Source: Candidatus Scalindua sp.
Lineage (GTDB): Bacteria > Planctomycetota > Brocadiia > Brocadiales > Scalinduaceae
Length of the DNA stretch: 64,000 nucleotides
NCBI GenBank assembly: GCA_030748215.1
Contig: JASMMK010000012.1
Location: 95,873-159,872 of the forward strand
Direction: 5' to 3'
The position numbers and the translations under genes are program-made. Shown in pieces: positions 36,522 through 47,143 of this stretch (positions within the stretch are counted from its first letter, which is position 1; every line of letters begins with the position of its first letter). The notes under the pieces are model-generated. The model was not told the DNA's origin, ran no database searches, and saw nothing but the letters and a program-made list of their open reading frames with translations.

Positions 36522-38978
36522 TCATACGGAGATCTTTTCAAAGCCTATCTCTTCATCCTTAATTATAGCTTTGATTTTGTCGCCTGATTGGAATTGCCGG
36601 TTTACTATGCACAAGGATAATTTGTTTTCTATTTCACGTTCAATGGCTCTTTTAAGCGGACGGGCGCCATACTGCGGTTCATACCCGTCTGTTGCAAGTT
36701 TCTCCTTTATTCCAGAATCTATTTCTAGATATATTTCCTCTTCCTTCAATCTCGCTATAAGCCTGTTCAGAAGAATGTCTAATATATGTGACATATGTTC
36801 TTTTGTTAAAGAGTGAAAGACGATCATATCATCTAATCTATTCAAGAATTCCGGTTTAAAATATTTTTTGACTTCGGACAGAATCATATCCTTCGCCTCA
36901 TCATGGCTGATAATACCCGCGCCAGATTTGAATCCTATTTCATGTTTATCTGCAAGCTTTTCGCTTCCAATATTAGAAGTTCCTATGATAATGGTATTTC
37001 GGAAACTTATGACATGGCCCTGTGCATCGGTCAGTCTCCCTTCGTCAAGTACCTGTAGGAGCATATTAAATACATCGGGATGGGCTTTTTCAACTTCGTC
37101 AAGTAGCACTACTGCATATGGTACTCTTTTTATCCGTTCTGTAAGCTGTCCTCCTTCTCCGTAACCTACATAGCCGGGAGGCGCTCCAATAAGTTTTGCG
37201 ACTTCATGACGTTCCATATACTCAGACATGTCCAGTCTGACGATACGCGTTTCATCATCAAATAGAAATTCTGCCAGGGTTTTTGCCAGTTCTGTCTTTC
37301 CAACTCCTGTAGGGCCAAGAAACAGGAAGGCGCCTATAGGCCTCGATGCTTCTCTCAGTCCTGCTCTGTTCCTTCTGATTGCGTCAGCAATTGCCTTAAC
37401 GGCGGCTTGTTGAGCAACTATGCGTTCATGTATTTTCCCCTCCATGTTTGCCAGCTTGTCCGCCTCACTTTTCAGCATTCTTGACGCCGGAATACCTGTC
37501 CAATTCGAGACAACACCGGCTATATCTTCAGAAGTTACAGGGGTGTCTTTATCTTTTAGCTCCTTTTTCCATTTCTTTTTTTCGGTGACAAGTTGTTTTT
37601 CTATAATCTGTAATTCTGCATGATGTTTCGTTGCTTCCTCAAAATCCTGTTTTTCGAAAGCCTCCTTCTTAAGTGCCGTCTGCGTTCTCTTTTCGTTTTC
37701 CAGCTTCTTAAGACCAGATGGTGTGTAGTGCATTTCAAGATGTTTTTTCGAACCCGCTTCATCCAGAAGATCTATTGCCTTGTCGGGCTGTGATCTGTCT
37801 ATGATGTAACGTTCGGAAAGACGCGCGGCAGCATCCAATGATTCCGGAGTGTAATCAATATTATGGTGTTTTTCGTAATATGGTTTGAGCCCTTCAAGGA
37901 TCTTTTTGGTTTCATCGATTCCGGGTGCATTAACCTGAACCGTCTGAAATCTTCGTGCAAGTGCTCGATCTGATTCTATGTACTTGCGATAGTCATCATA
38001 CGTAGTTGCACCAATCAACTGTAGCTGGCCTCTTGCCAGGGCCGGTTTTAAGATATCCGGTGCTCCCATTCCCCCGCTGGCTCCGCCGCCTACGCCGACC
38101 ACAGTATGTAATTCATCTATAAAGAGTATAATACGACCGCCGGCATCTATTATCGTGTCTCTGATTGATTTCAGTCGGCCCTCAAATTCACCTCTGACAC
38201 TGGCTCCTGCAATAAGGGCTGCCATATCAAGTGAAAGTATTTTTTTTGACAGTAGTGATTGTGGGACCTCTGCAGCGACAATCTGCTGAGCAAGGCCTTC
38301 TACAATAACGGTTTTGCCCACTCCCGCTTCACCTATTAAGACTGGATTGTTTTTCTTGCGTCTCGACAGGATCTGGATTATTCTCTCTATCTCTTTTTCT
38401 CTTCCTATAACAGGATCCAGTTCTCCCTGTCTTGCAAGCTCTAACAGATCCAGCGTATATTCTTTTAATACATCGACCTTGCTTTCATCGTCCTGGTTTA
38501 CAATCTTTCTTCCACCTCTGATCTCTTTAATAGCCGTTCTAGCCTTTTCCTGATCAAGACCGGCACTCTTGAGAATTTCAGCAGTTTTCCCTGATTGTGG
38601 ATTAAAGAGGGCAAGGAATAGCGTTTCGGTGCTGATAAGTTTGTCTTCCATTAATTTAGATTCCTGCAAAGCAAGCTCAAATACTTTATCAACCTCTTCG
38701 GAAATTACTAATTGAATATTACCTGTCTTCGCAATATTAGCTGTTTGATTATCTAAAGATGCAAAGATATCATCTGTAAGGCGTTTCTTTAATCCTTCCG
38801 TATCCAGTTTAAGTTGTTCCATAATTGTAAGGATAGAAGAATCATTCTGGACAAGTAGTCCTAGAAGCACAAACTCTGTTGTAAATACAGTATGCCCCAT
38901 ATTTACCAGTTCCATAGTTCCGATGTTTATGGCCTCTAATACCTTCTTTGTGCAATACCTTATATATTTCTGCAGCAT
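36522..38978 (-). CDS. clpC: ATP-dependent Clp protease ATP-binding subunit ClpC
   Basis: The 818-residue Hsp100 protein has an N-terminal Clp_N repeat domain (1-145), AAA D1 with GEAGVGKT (near 205), a short middle region with a UVR-like [15 protein letters not shown] motif, and AAA D2 with [23 protein letters not shown] and [13 protein letters not shown]. The short middle domain and UVR-like motif point to ClpC rather than ClpB. It unfolds substrates for ClpP or acts with adaptors. A perfect TAAGGAGGT ribosome site precedes the ATG. No clpP or mcsA/B is nearby. Confidence 0.93.
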   Translation of the reverse strand: MLQKYIRYCTKKVLEAINIGTMELVNMGHTVFTTEFVLLGLLVQNDSSILTIMEQLKLDTEGLKKRLTDDIFASLDNQTANIAKTGNIQLVISEEVDKVFELALQESKLMEDKLISTETLFLALFNPQSGKTAEILKSAGLDQEKARTAIKEIRGGRKIVNQDDESKVDVLKEYTLDLLELARQGELDPVIGREKEIERIIQILSRRKKNNPVLIGEAGVGKTVIVEGLAQQIVAAEVPQSLLSKKILSLDMAALIAGASVRGEFEGRLKSIRDTIIDAGGRIILFIDELHTVVGVGGGASGGMGAPDILKPALARGQLQLIGATTYDDYRKYIESDRALARRFQTVQVNAPGIDETKKILEGLKPYYEKHHNIDYTPESLDAAARLSERYIIDRSQPDKAIDLLDEAGSKKHLEMHYTPSGLKKLENEKRTQTALKKEAFEKQDFEEATKHHAELQIIEKQLVTEKKKWKKELKDKDTPVTSEDIAGVVSNWTGIPASRMLKSEADKLANMEGKIHERIVAQQAAVKAIADAIRRNRAGLREASRPIGAFLFLGPTGVGKTELAKTLAEFLFDDETRIVRLDMSEYMERHEVAKLIGAPPGYVGYGEGGQLTERIKRVPYAVVLLDEVEKAHPDVFNMLLQVLDEGRLTDAQGHVISFRNTIIIGTSNIGSEKLADKHEIGFKSGAGIISHDEAKDMILSEVKKYFKPEFLNRLDDMIVFHSLTKEHMSHILDILLNRLIARLKEEEIYLEIDSGIKEKLATDGYEPQYGARPLKRAIEREIENKLSLCIVNRQFQSGDKIKAIIKDEEIGFEKISV

Positions 38979-39088
38979 TTAATACCTCCTTATCGAATTG
39001 TATTAAATATGTAGGGTTCTTTTTCCAAACGAATCTTTTCTTTTTTATACAAAATGGTTGTACAGAATATAAATAAAAAAAATTAAGA

Positions 39089-39838
39089 TCAGCGCATTGC
39101 TTTGCCACCGTCGACTGATAAACAATTACCGGTTACAAAGTCCGACATGTCAGTGGCATAGAACAGAACGGCTTTGGCAATATCTATAGGTAGTGCAAGC
39201 CGTTTCAGTGGTGTCTGCTCGGCCATTATCTTCTGTATACGAGGTGGAGCGTGAGGCGTTCTCTTAGCTAAAGTAAACCCTGCACAAATCAAATTGACGG
39301 TGATTCCGAAACTGCCCAGTTCAACTGCAAGGCCTCTCGTAAATCCTACTAATGCTGATTGGGCTGTTGTATGACTGGTATACCCTTTTACCGGTTCATT
39401 AACTATATTGTCCATTATATTAATGATCCTTCCCCATTTTTGCTTCTGCATCCCACTGATTACCGCTTGACAACAATTGTGCGCACCTTTTATCGTACCG
39501 TTCAGATTTTCTGTGAATTCTTTCCATATTGTATCTTCAAAGGTATTTCGTCTTATAGTGCCGTGTGCATTGTTCACAAGGATGTCTATGCCTCCAAATT
39601 TTTTTACGGTATCCTTAACCATTCTATTCACACTTACCTTTGAGGTTACATCAACCTGCCTCAGCATAGCCTTGCCACCACGGTTTTCAATATTGCTCAA
39701 GAGTGATTCTGCGCTCTTTTTGTTTTTGAAGTAGTTGATTGTTACAGCTGCACCTTCAGATGCCAGGAGTTCTGCAATAGCACTTCCTCTATCATTGCTC
39801 GCTGCCGTTACAATTGCAACTTTACCTTTTAGTTTCAA
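39089..39838 (-). CDS. SDR-family protein lacking catalytic residues
   Basis: The 249-residue protein has the overall FabG-like SDR fold: AIVTAASNDRGSAIA in place of TGxxxGxG, DVTS, NNAHG in place of NNAG, and the end TGNCLSVDGG. Two catalytic positions are altered. The Ser of the NISS motif is replaced (NIMDNIV), and the YxxxK motif reads YTSHT, so the Lys is Thr. It may bind nucleotide or a partner without reducing a substrate, or use another mechanism. It is 110 bases before clpC on the same strand. The fold is sure, the activity doubtful. Confidence 0.82.
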   Translation of the reverse strand: MKLKGKVAIVTAASNDRGSAIAELLASEGAAVTINYFKNKKSAESLLSNIENRGGKAMLRQVDVTSKVSVNRMVKDTVKKFGGIDILVNNAHGTIRRNTFEDTIWKEFTENLNGTIKGAHNCCQAVISGMQKQKWGRIINIMDNIVNEPVKGYTSHTTAQSALVGFTRGLAVELGSFGITVNLICAGFTLAKRTPHAPPRIQKIMAEQTPLKRLALPIDIAKAVLFYATDMSDFVTGNCLSVDGGKAMR

Positions 39839-39911
39839 AGCAACCTCTCTTTATTGGAAAAATAATAGACACGAATTTCACAAATTTACACTAATTAAGT
39901 TTGATAAGGAT

Positions 39912-40754
39912 CTATAAAGATATCGTCTCTTTTATTGTAAACCCTTTTTCTGCTTTGACTACCTTTACCGCTTCTATGACAGGGTCATGTTCGAAGAAGA
40001 GAATCCAATCTCCTTCACAAGCTCTTGTCAGTAATTTTTCCTTATCTTCAACTGATGTTATCGGATTAATGTCATAACTTGGGATATATGGCAAGTTGAT
40101 GTGTGATGTAAAAGGTATTACATCACTGCAGTAAACAAGCGTATCAATTCCATCTGATATTTTTATGACCTGCTGACCTATCGTGTGGCCATCATAGATT
40201 ATGACGTCAATGTTTGGTAATATCATGGCGTATCCGTCTATTAGTCGAAGCTTTCCTTCTCTTTCTATTGTCTTGAAATCTTCTATGATAAAACTTCCTT
40301 TGTCTCTTTCACTTGGCTTAGACGCCCATTCGTGATGTGTCTTCTGAACATAATATGTTGCATTTGGAAATGTGAGCTTCAGCTTTTTGCCCTTTAAATA
40401 AGTTGCTCCTCCGACATGGTCCAGATGAAGATGGGTCAGGATCACATCCGTTATATCCTTAGCTTCCAGATCATATTTTTCCAGGGATGCTTCCAGATTG
40501 TGCTCAGTCTGGTCTAATTTGTAGATTTTCTGAATCTTTTTTGACAACTTTGTACCGATGCCGGTGTCAATAAGGATTTTGCGTTTATCATCCATGATGA
40601 GTAGTGACCTGAGAGCCATATCTATTCTGTTTTTATCATCTGCAGGATGAAGCTTGCTCCACAGCTCCTTTGGCACAATTCCAAACATTGCACCACCGTC
40701 AAGGGCAAACCTCCCGGTCTCAATCGAATGTAGTTCATACTGCCCAATCTTCAT
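39912..40754 (-). CDS. MBL-fold hydrolase, AHL-lactonase-like family
   Basis: The 280-residue metallo-beta-lactamase-fold enzyme has the metal motif HLHLDHVGG (HxHxDH), a later His in DGHTIGQQV, the bridging Asp in VYCSDVIP and a final His in FEHDP. The long N-terminal part with FALDGGAMFGIVP and LLIDTGIG is typical of the group containing N-acyl-homoserine lactonases and related lactonases, but most members have untested substrates. No quorum-sensing genes are nearby. It precedes the SDR gene on the same strand by 73 bases. Confidence 0.87.
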   Translation of the reverse strand: MKIGQYELHSIETGRFALDGGAMFGIVPKELWSKLHPADDKNRIDMALRSLLIMDDKRKILIDTGIGTKLSKKIQKIYKLDQTEHNLEASLEKYDLEAKDITDVILTHLHLDHVGGATYLKGKKLKLTFPNATYYVQKTHHEWASKPSERDKGSFIIEDFKTIEREGKLRLIDGYAMILPNIDVIIYDGHTIGQQVIKISDGIDTLVYCSDVIPFTSHINLPYIPSYDINPITSVEDKEKLLTRACEGDWILFFEHDPVIEAVKVVKAEKGFTIKETISL

Positions 40755-41002
40755 AAATCAGTTCCTTTCGTCTATTTTCTTACTAAGCTGAGCTTCGCTG
40801 TTGTTTCCGGTAAAGTTATGAATCCTGCCATTCCTGCACGTTTGTCCATATGTCAAGCAGGGTTGCACTTGTGCTATATTATGGTATCATGCTTTTTATT
40901 ACTTGTCTTCGTACTACGCACAGGCAGGCAGCTTTAGATCACTTCAAATCTGCTTGCTATTATAATATATAGAGAAGAAATGAGCATTACAAGGGGGAAA
41001 AT

Positions 41003-43264
41003 ATGACAATTGAGATATGCAAAAAATTATATAAGGATTTAAAAGAAAAACATCAGAAAGCGCGATATGTATTGGGGCGTGGTTTAACTCTTACGGAAAA
41101 AACCCTCTATTCACATATGAAGCTGGAGGATATAAAACCATATACTCGAAAGGAATCTAATGTCGATCTGTATCCTGATAGGGTTGCTATGCAGGACGCG
41201 ACTGCTCAAATGGCGATATTGCAGTTTATGTCGTCAGGTGTGCCATCTGTGCGAGTTCCTACTACCGTCCATTGTGACCATCTGATACTGGCACATCAGG
41301 GCGTAGAAGACGATCTGCCTGCCGCTAAAATGACAAATAAAGAAGTTTATGACTTTCTGTCCTCTGCCGCAAAAAAATACGGTATGGGTTTCTGGGATCC
41401 TGGGGCAGGGATCATTCATCAGGTAGTTATAGAGAATTATGCTTTTCCAGGTGGCCTGCTTATCGGCACCGATTCACATACTCCAAATGGCGGGGGGCTG
41501 GGTATGTTGGCAGTTGGTGTGGGTGGGGCGGATGCAGTAGACGTTATGGTAGGTTTGCCTTTCGGTATAAAGTGGCCAGGCGTTATAGGTATTAAATTAA
41601 CCGGTAGATTATCCGGCTGGTCATCTTCCAAGGATGTTATCCTGAGAGTAATGAAAGAACTTACTGTCAAAGGGGGGACTGGTTCTGTCGTCGAGTATTT
41701 CGGGAATGGTGCGGCGTCAATTTCATGCACGGGTAAGGCAACTATCTGTAATATGGGGGCAGAGCACGGCGCTACAACATCTACATTTCCTTTCGATACG
41801 CGTATGTCAGATTATCTGAGAACAACTGACAGATCTGATATAGCAGACTTAGCGGAGGGATATTCAGAATGTTTCAGAGCTGATGATGAGGCATATGCAG
41901 ATCCTGAAAAATATTATGACAAGGTTGTTGAGATAAACTTATCAGAACTTGAACCACTGGTCTGCGGTCCTCATACACCTGATAAGGTACGTTCCGTATC
42001 TGAGTTTAAAGACGAAATAGTTAAGGAAGATTATCCTGATAATATTAAATTTGCTCTTATCGGTTCATGCACAAACTCCTCTTATGAGGACATGGGACGT
42101 GCTGCTGCCGTGGCTAAGGATGCAGTTGCCAAAGGTCTGAAGCTGGCAATTCCGCTGCTGGTGACACCGGGATCAAACCTGATAGAAGATACCATTAAAC
42201 GTGATGGACAGATGAAAACCATGACTGATGCCGGTGCAACCGTGTTGGCCAATGCCTGTGGCCCATGTATAGGGCAGTGGAAACGGACAGATATCAAAAA
42301 GGGTGAGAGAAACACCATTGTTAATTCCTATAATAGAAATTTTCGTGCCCGTAATGATGGCAACACAGAAACTCTTTCATTTATCAGCTCTCCCGAAATT
42401 GTAACTGCATACGCCTTCTCAGGATCTCTCTCATTTAATCCGTTGACAGATAAAATAAAATCGGTTTCCGGGCAGGAAGTGATGCTGGAAGAGCCATCCG
42501 CGGAAGATCTGCCATCTGCCGGATTTACCGGTTGCGGTAAGGGCTATGTGCCACCCGTGGAGGATGGTTCGAAAGTAGAGATTGCTATCAATGCTGAATC
42601 TGAACGTCTTCAGGTATTGGCCCCTTTTGCGCCATGGGATGGTAATGACATTGTCAACGCTCTTTTATTGTTAAAAGCTTCTGGAAAATGTACAACCGAT
42701 CATATTTCTCCGGCGGGGCCGTGGTTGAAGTTCAGAGGGCATCTGGACCACATATCTGATAATGCTTTTTCTGGAGCCGTAAATTCATTTGATGGTTCAG
42801 CCGGTACAGGCAAAAATCAGTTCACAGGTAAGAGCGGTATAAGATTTTCAGATATTGCCCGTGATTACAGGGAACGTGGAGTTTCATGGGTTGTTGTAGG
42901 TGATGAAAACTATGGGGAGGGTTCTTCACGTGAACATGCTGCCATGTCTCCAAGGTTTCTTGGCGCTGTTGCAGTAATCGTCCGTTCATTCGCCCGAATC
43001 CACGAGACTAATTTAAAGAAACAGGGCGTTCTTCCTCTCACATTTGTTGAACCGGCTGATTATGACAAATTCAGGGAGGATGACAAGGTGTCGGTAACCG
43101 GTTTGGACAGTTTGACTCCGGGCAAAAATATTTCCTTAAAAATTAAGCATAGTGACGGGACAGAAGAGGATCTGGAAACAAAACATACTATGTCGGAACA
43201 GCAGATAGAATGGTTCCGGGCAGGATCTGCCCTCAATAAAATTGCTAAGGATTTGGTTGGATAA
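41003..43264 (+). CDS. aconitate hydratase
   Basis: The 753-residue aconitase is closest in layout to the mitochondrial type. The [4Fe-4S] ligands are C356 (GSCTNSS), C419 and C422 (ACGPCIGQ). The swivelling C-terminal domain has GEGSSREHAAMSPRFLG with the catalytic Ser and Arg. It interconverts citrate and isocitrate. The window also holds 2-oxoglutarate:ferredoxin oxidoreductase and succinyl-CoA synthetase genes, so a TCA segment is present, although aconitase is a separate unit. AAGGGGG precedes the ATG, and a TATAAT at 40961-40966 may be its -10 box. Confidence 0.95.
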   Translation: MTIEICKKLYKDLKEKHQKARYVLGRGLTLTEKTLYSHMKLEDIKPYTRKESNVDLYPDRVAMQDATAQMAILQFMSSGVPSVRVPTTVHCDHLILAHQGVEDDLPAAKMTNKEVYDFLSSAAKKYGMGFWDPGAGIIHQVVIENYAFPGGLLIGTDSHTPNGGGLGMLAVGVGGADAVDVMVGLPFGIKWPGVIGIKLTGRLSGWSSSKDVILRVMKELTVKGGTGSVVEYFGNGAASISCTGKATICNMGAEHGATTSTFPFDTRMSDYLRTTDRSDIADLAEGYSECFRADDEAYADPEKYYDKVVEINLSELEPLVCGPHTPDKVRSVSEFKDEIVKEDYPDNIKFALIGSCTNSSYEDMGRAAAVAKDAVAKGLKLAIPLLVTPGSNLIEDTIKRDGQMKTMTDAGATVLANACGPCIGQWKRTDIKKGERNTIVNSYNRNFRARNDGNTETLSFISSPEIVTAYAFSGSLSFNPLTDKIKSVSGQEVMLEEPSAEDLPSAGFTGCGKGYVPPVEDGSKVEIAINAESERLQVLAPFAPWDGNDIVNALLLLKASGKCTTDHISPAGPWLKFRGHLDHISDNAFSGAVNSFDGSAGTGKNQFTGKSGIRFSDIARDYRERGVSWVVVGDENYGEGSSREHAAMSPRFLGAVAVIVRSFARIHETNLKKQGVLPLTFVEPADYDKFREDDKVSVTGLDSLTPGKNISLKIKHSDGTEEDLETKHTMSEQQIEWFRAGSALNKIAKDLVG

Positions 43265-43390
43265 CTTCAGGTAAATCCTTGACTTATGTGCTGGATTATT
43301 GTAATTTTCCAGTTGATAAGTCTAATGTGACATAAGCGATCTACATCATTATTTTGATACAGAATATAATTTCATAATTTTCCATCCTTA

Positions 43391-44174
43391 ATGAAAGATA
43401 GTGCAAACACATTTAGAAAAAAGCTAATTATTTCCCTGATCCTTTTTATTATTGTTCTACTGTCAGGTACCGCTGGTTACTATTTTATCGAGGGATGGAA
43501 AGTATTTGATTCCCTCTACATGACTGTTATTACTCTTTCGACGGTAGGGTTTCATGAAGTAGAACCACTTTCAAAATCTGGAAAAGGCCTTTACTATCGG
43601 CCTGATTTTTTTTAGTCTGGGCGTTGTCGCTTTTGCAGTAAATTACGGGTTAAAGGCTATATTCGAAGGTGAAATTCAGGATGTATTTGGGAGGAGAAAA
43701 TTGAAGAAGGCATTAGAGTCACTGCAAAATCACTACATTATCTGCGGCTATGGCCGTATGGGGAAGGTAATCTACAAGGAACTAAAACATAAGGGGATCC
43801 AATCTGTAATCGTGGAAAAAGAATCCCGGGAACTCGATGTAGATGATGATGTCATGATGATCTATGGAGACGCAACAAGAGATGATCTTCTTAAGAGCGT
43901 AGGTATAGAAAGAGCAAAAGGGCTTATATCAGTTCTTGATTCGGACGCTCAGAACCTTTACGTTGTGCTCAGTGCAAGGGGGCTTAATAAGAAGCTCTTT
44001 ATAGTCGCAAGAGCAAATGAAGAAGGAGCGGATTACAAGCTGACAAGAGCTGGGGCGGACAAGGTTGCCGTGATAGGGGAACCGGAACATTTTACACAGT
44101 TTGAAAAAATGGCCATGGGAAAAAGAAAATCAGTCCAGTCAGATAAAACATCAACTCCTCTTCCTGAGTTTTAA
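43391..44174 (+). pseudogene. potassium channel with TrkA-N (RCK) domain, frameshifted
   Basis: The first frame (43391-43615) encodes a membrane helix and the pore with the K+ filter TLSTVGF. Near 43582-43588 (GGAAAAGGCC) homology moves one base forward into a second frame. That frame continues with the second pore helix (FFSLGVVAFAVNYGL) and a complete RCK domain to 44174 (IICGYGRMGKVIYKEL, GDATRDDLL, VARANEE). The intact product would be 260 residues, a common two-helix channel with one NAD-binding regulatory domain. One surplus base explains the break. A weak promoter, TTGACT-17-TAATTT, lies at 43279-43307. Confidence 0.82.
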
Positions 44175-44205
44175 ATACACTGCTTCTGCTCTTATCCATT
44201 CCGCA

Positions 44206-46167
44206 TTACAGTTTTTTAATCTCAACGTAAGTGGAATTATATGTCGCGTTGCCTCCAAAATCCTGGACAATGTCCGGCGTCAGGGTGTTTGCGCCTTTGC
44301 CTTCACACAGCTTAGACCACAATCCTCCGTAGGCTAAAGTAACTCCCTGTTTTATGTCTTTAGTAGGACGTGCCTTCATGTTCAAAGTGTCCTGATCATT
44401 TTCTAATACGACCCAATCCCCTTCCTCTATACCTTTCTTCATTGCATCTTCATCATTAATCAGAACGATTGGTTCTATCTCTTTCTTCCAGATATTATGA
44501 AACTGAGAGCGTGTGATGCGTTTATGGTTTACCGTTAGAAACTGGAAAGGGTACGGGCTCTTTTCCTCTTCATAGTAGCCGGGTAGAGGCGGAATATTGG
44601 CTTTTTCAGCCAGTTGAGAGTACATTTCAATCTTGCCTGACGGAGTGAGATATTCATCTTGAGGTCTGGGCTTCATTTTAAAGTAACCTTTCTGTTCCAG
44701 GTCTTTCAATGTAAAATCCACTGCCTTGCTTCTGCTTAGAAACGCTTCTGCCACTTCACGTTCCGGAGGAAAGAGCTCTTTCGTATTCAGGCCAAGAGCT
44801 TCAGAAAGTTCTCTAAAGACCTGATAGTTGGGTTTAGACTTACCAAGAGGTTCAATCGCTTTCTGGTTTATGGAGAGATAGTTGTGGTAGTAACATATAT
44901 GGACATCAAACGATTCCAGGAAACTCGGTGCAGGCAGGACAATGTCCGCGTAACTGCAGGTATCATTCAGAAAGATATCATGCACAACCGTAAAGAGATC
45001 TTCGCTCTCCATACCCTTCCTTACCAGTGCCTGATTTGGGAGATTTACCAGGGGATTGGTGTTGAAGACAAAAAGGAATTTTATCTCTTCAGCCTCAAGT
45101 AACTTACCAAGTTGCGCCATGTTGCGCATCTTCTGGGTTTTCGGAGTTTCTGGGTTGATAAGGTGTTTGCCCTGGAGAAAGGCGAGGTCTATTTCTCTGT
45201 CAGTATTGCTGTAATGCACCCTGAATCCACCTACCAGAGGTGGGAGGAGGGCAATCGTTCTTGCGGCTTCGCCACCATAAAGATGTTTCTGGATACCGAA
45301 TCCAAGATGAATAAAGCTTGGTCTTATCCGATACAGATCTTCTGCTAATTCTCTAATATCTTCTACAGATAAGTCAGTTATTCTTGAAACCCTTTCAAGG
45401 TCAAAACCCTCAGCGACTTCTCTAAACTGCTCAAAACCGTGTGTATATTTCTCTACATGTTCCTCATCGTACATATTGTTTGATATCAGATAGTTTGCAA
45501 TTCCCAGTGCGAGGACACCGTCAGTGTTTGGTTTAATGGCGAGGTGTTTTCCGAGCTGGCCTGTTTTCAAGGGGTCTATGACGTAGAATTTCGCTCCGTT
45601 ACGAACCGCCTGTTTTACCATATTATATCCGTGCAGGTTGCTCCATGGTCCGTTCAATCCCCAGAAGATAATAAGTTTGGAAGTGTGAATCTCTTCCGGA
45701 TCAAGTCCCCAGAATCCACCATAGACATACTGCATGGCTGTTCGTCCTGCGTTTGAACACACTGTAGGTGAGCAATTACTGGTGCCTAGTGTTGTGAAGA
45801 TTCGCTGGGGCAATTGCTTATTAAGCAGCCCCATGTGGCCATAATAGTGAAAAGGTAATATTGCTTCTGCTCCGTGTCTGGACAGAACATTTTCCATCTG
45901 GTGCGCAATTTCCCTGTAAGCTTCTTCCCACGTAATCTCTTTGAAATTGTCAGTCCCTTTCTTTCCTACTCTTTTGAGAGGACGTTTCAGGCGCTCGGGT
46001 GAATATACAAACTTTAAGGCATTCTGTATCTTCCAGCAGAGGAATCCTTGCGTTATAGGATGCTCAGGATTACCCTGAAGCTTGACTGCCTTACCATCAT
46101 CAACCGTTGTAATCATGGCACAGGTGTCGTAACAATCTCTTGGGCACGTATTAAAATATTTTTTCAT
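44206..46167 (-). CDS. molybdopterin oxidoreductase (DMSO reductase family)
   Basis: The 653-residue protein has an N-terminal [4Fe-4S] site (C8, C12, C16 in CPRDCYDTC; C44 in FLCWK), the molybdopterin-binding core (IIFWGLNGPWSNLHG, FVFNTNPLVNLPNQ, DTCSYADIVLPAPSFLE) and the C-terminal dinucleotide-binding barrel (VLINDEDAMKKGI, DWVVLEN). There is no twin-Arg signal, so it is cytoplasmic. No electron-transfer or membrane subunit is adjacent, which resembles single-subunit members of the formate dehydrogenase/thiosulfate reductase-like group. The substrate cannot be assigned. Confidence 0.9.
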   Translation of the reverse strand: MKKYFNTCPRDCYDTCAMITTVDDGKAVKLQGNPEHPITQGFLCWKIQNALKFVYSPERLKRPLKRVGKKGTDNFKEITWEEAYREIAHQMENVLSRHGAEAILPFHYYGHMGLLNKQLPQRIFTTLGTSNCSPTVCSNAGRTAMQYVYGGFWGLDPEEIHTSKLIIFWGLNGPWSNLHGYNMVKQAVRNGAKFYVIDPLKTGQLGKHLAIKPNTDGVLALGIANYLISNNMYDEEHVEKYTHGFEQFREVAEGFDLERVSRITDLSVEDIRELAEDLYRIRPSFIHLGFGIQKHLYGGEAARTIALLPPLVGGFRVHYSNTDREIDLAFLQGKHLINPETPKTQKMRNMAQLGKLLEAEEIKFLFVFNTNPLVNLPNQALVRKGMESEDLFTVVHDIFLNDTCSYADIVLPAPSFLESFDVHICYYHNYLSINQKAIEPLGKSKPNYQVFRELSEALGLNTKELFPPEREVAEAFLSRSKAVDFTLKDLEQKGYFKMKPRPQDEYLTPSGKIEMYSQLAEKANIPPLPGYYEEEKSPYPFQFLTVNHKRITRSQFHNIWKKEIEPIVLINDEDAMKKGIEEGDWVVLENDQDTLNMKARPTKDIKQGVTLAYGGLWSKLCEGKGANTLTPDIVQDFGGNATYNSTYVEIKKL

Positions 46168-46194
46168 AGTTGTGTTAGATAAATTATTCTAGTT

Positions 46195-46220
46195 CGTCAT
46201 TCCCAAGGAAGCGGGAATCT
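46195..46220. repeat. REP-like inverted repeat (ATTCCC/GGGAAT)
   Basis: The stretch CGTCATTCCC, then a short spacer, then GCGGGAATCT has the look of the widespread small palindromic elements with that signature in many bacteria. Only one copy is in the window, just upstream of the molybdopterin gene start. Confidence 0.4.
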
Positions 46221-46463
46221 AAATATTACATACTTTGATTAAACTACTGAAGTTTGGTAAATATTTTAGCATATTCAATGGATTAATAAAAATGTTTTGA
46301 CCTATATTCTCCTTAGCAGGTTCAATCATGCTGACTGGACCCGAACGGATAACTGTTTTTTTAGTATAATTTGTGAATCTCTTTCCCTATACTAAGGTTA
46401 GCCACAGATTAACACAAGCTTGGTAGTTTAATACAAACATTGCAGGTTTTTCTGGAGAAGATA

Positions 46464-47024
46464 ATGTCTATTGCAGTAGTAGTTAAGAAAGACAATAAAG
46501 TAGTTATTGGCGCAGACACATTACAGTGTTTTGATTCAAACACTACAGGTGTCGATAATCTGTATGAATCTAAGTTGAGGCGCATAGGTTCTGCGATACT
46601 TGCTGGTGCCGGCTGGGGTCTGTATGACAATATCCTGGATGATTATCTTAAAGGTAAAAAGACAGTCAGACTGACAACAAAGCAGCAGATTTTTCTGTTT
46701 TTCAAGAAGCTGTGGCCAATCTTGCATGAAAAATACTCATTCGTTAATAATCAATGCGAAGATGCCGACTCACCATTTGGTGAGCTGGATTCAGCATTTT
46801 TGATAGCCACGAAAAAGCGTATTTTCTTTGTTTCATCAAATATGTGTGTGACAGAATTTCGGAAATTTTATGCTATCGGGGCTGGCCGTGATTACGCGAT
46901 TGGTGCGATGCATGTACTGTATGATCAGGAAAAGAGTGCAGAGGAGATCGCCAGACTGGCAATAGAAGCCGCCATTTCAAATAACGTATACTGCGGCGGA
47001 AACATTGAGATAATTAAACCGTGA
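46464..47024 (+). CDS. HslV-like Ntn hydrolase (proteasome-fold) with N-terminal Ser
   Basis: The 186-residue protein resembles HslV in its first third (VVVKKDNKVVIGADT, KLRRIG, ILAGAGWGL) and in the GAGRDYAIGAM and AIEAAISNNVYCGG segments. After removal of Met the first residue would be Ser rather than Thr. GGAGA five bases before the ATG at 46464 sets the start. No ATPase partner gene adjoins, whereas the true hslVU is at 28833-30733. It may be a stand-alone proteasome-like hydrolase; target and activity are unknown. A TATAAT at 46365-46370 could be its -10 box. Confidence 0.8.
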   Translation: MSIAVVVKKDNKVVIGADTLQCFDSNTTGVDNLYESKLRRIGSAILAGAGWGLYDNILDDYLKGKKTVRLTTKQQIFLFFKKLWPILHEKYSFVNNQCEDADSPFGELDSAFLIATKKRIFFVSSNMCVTEFRKFYAIGAGRDYAIGAMHVLYDQEKSAEEIARLAIEAAISNNVYCGGNIEIIKP

Positions 47025-47143
47025 AGAATAAATATTTTTGATGGGATTGCAAGAAGATTAGGGATTAATACATATTGTAACTTCAACTAATGAGCACAAA
47101 TCTCAAGTATACAATTGTCATCCGGCGGCAGTTTTTGACGAAA

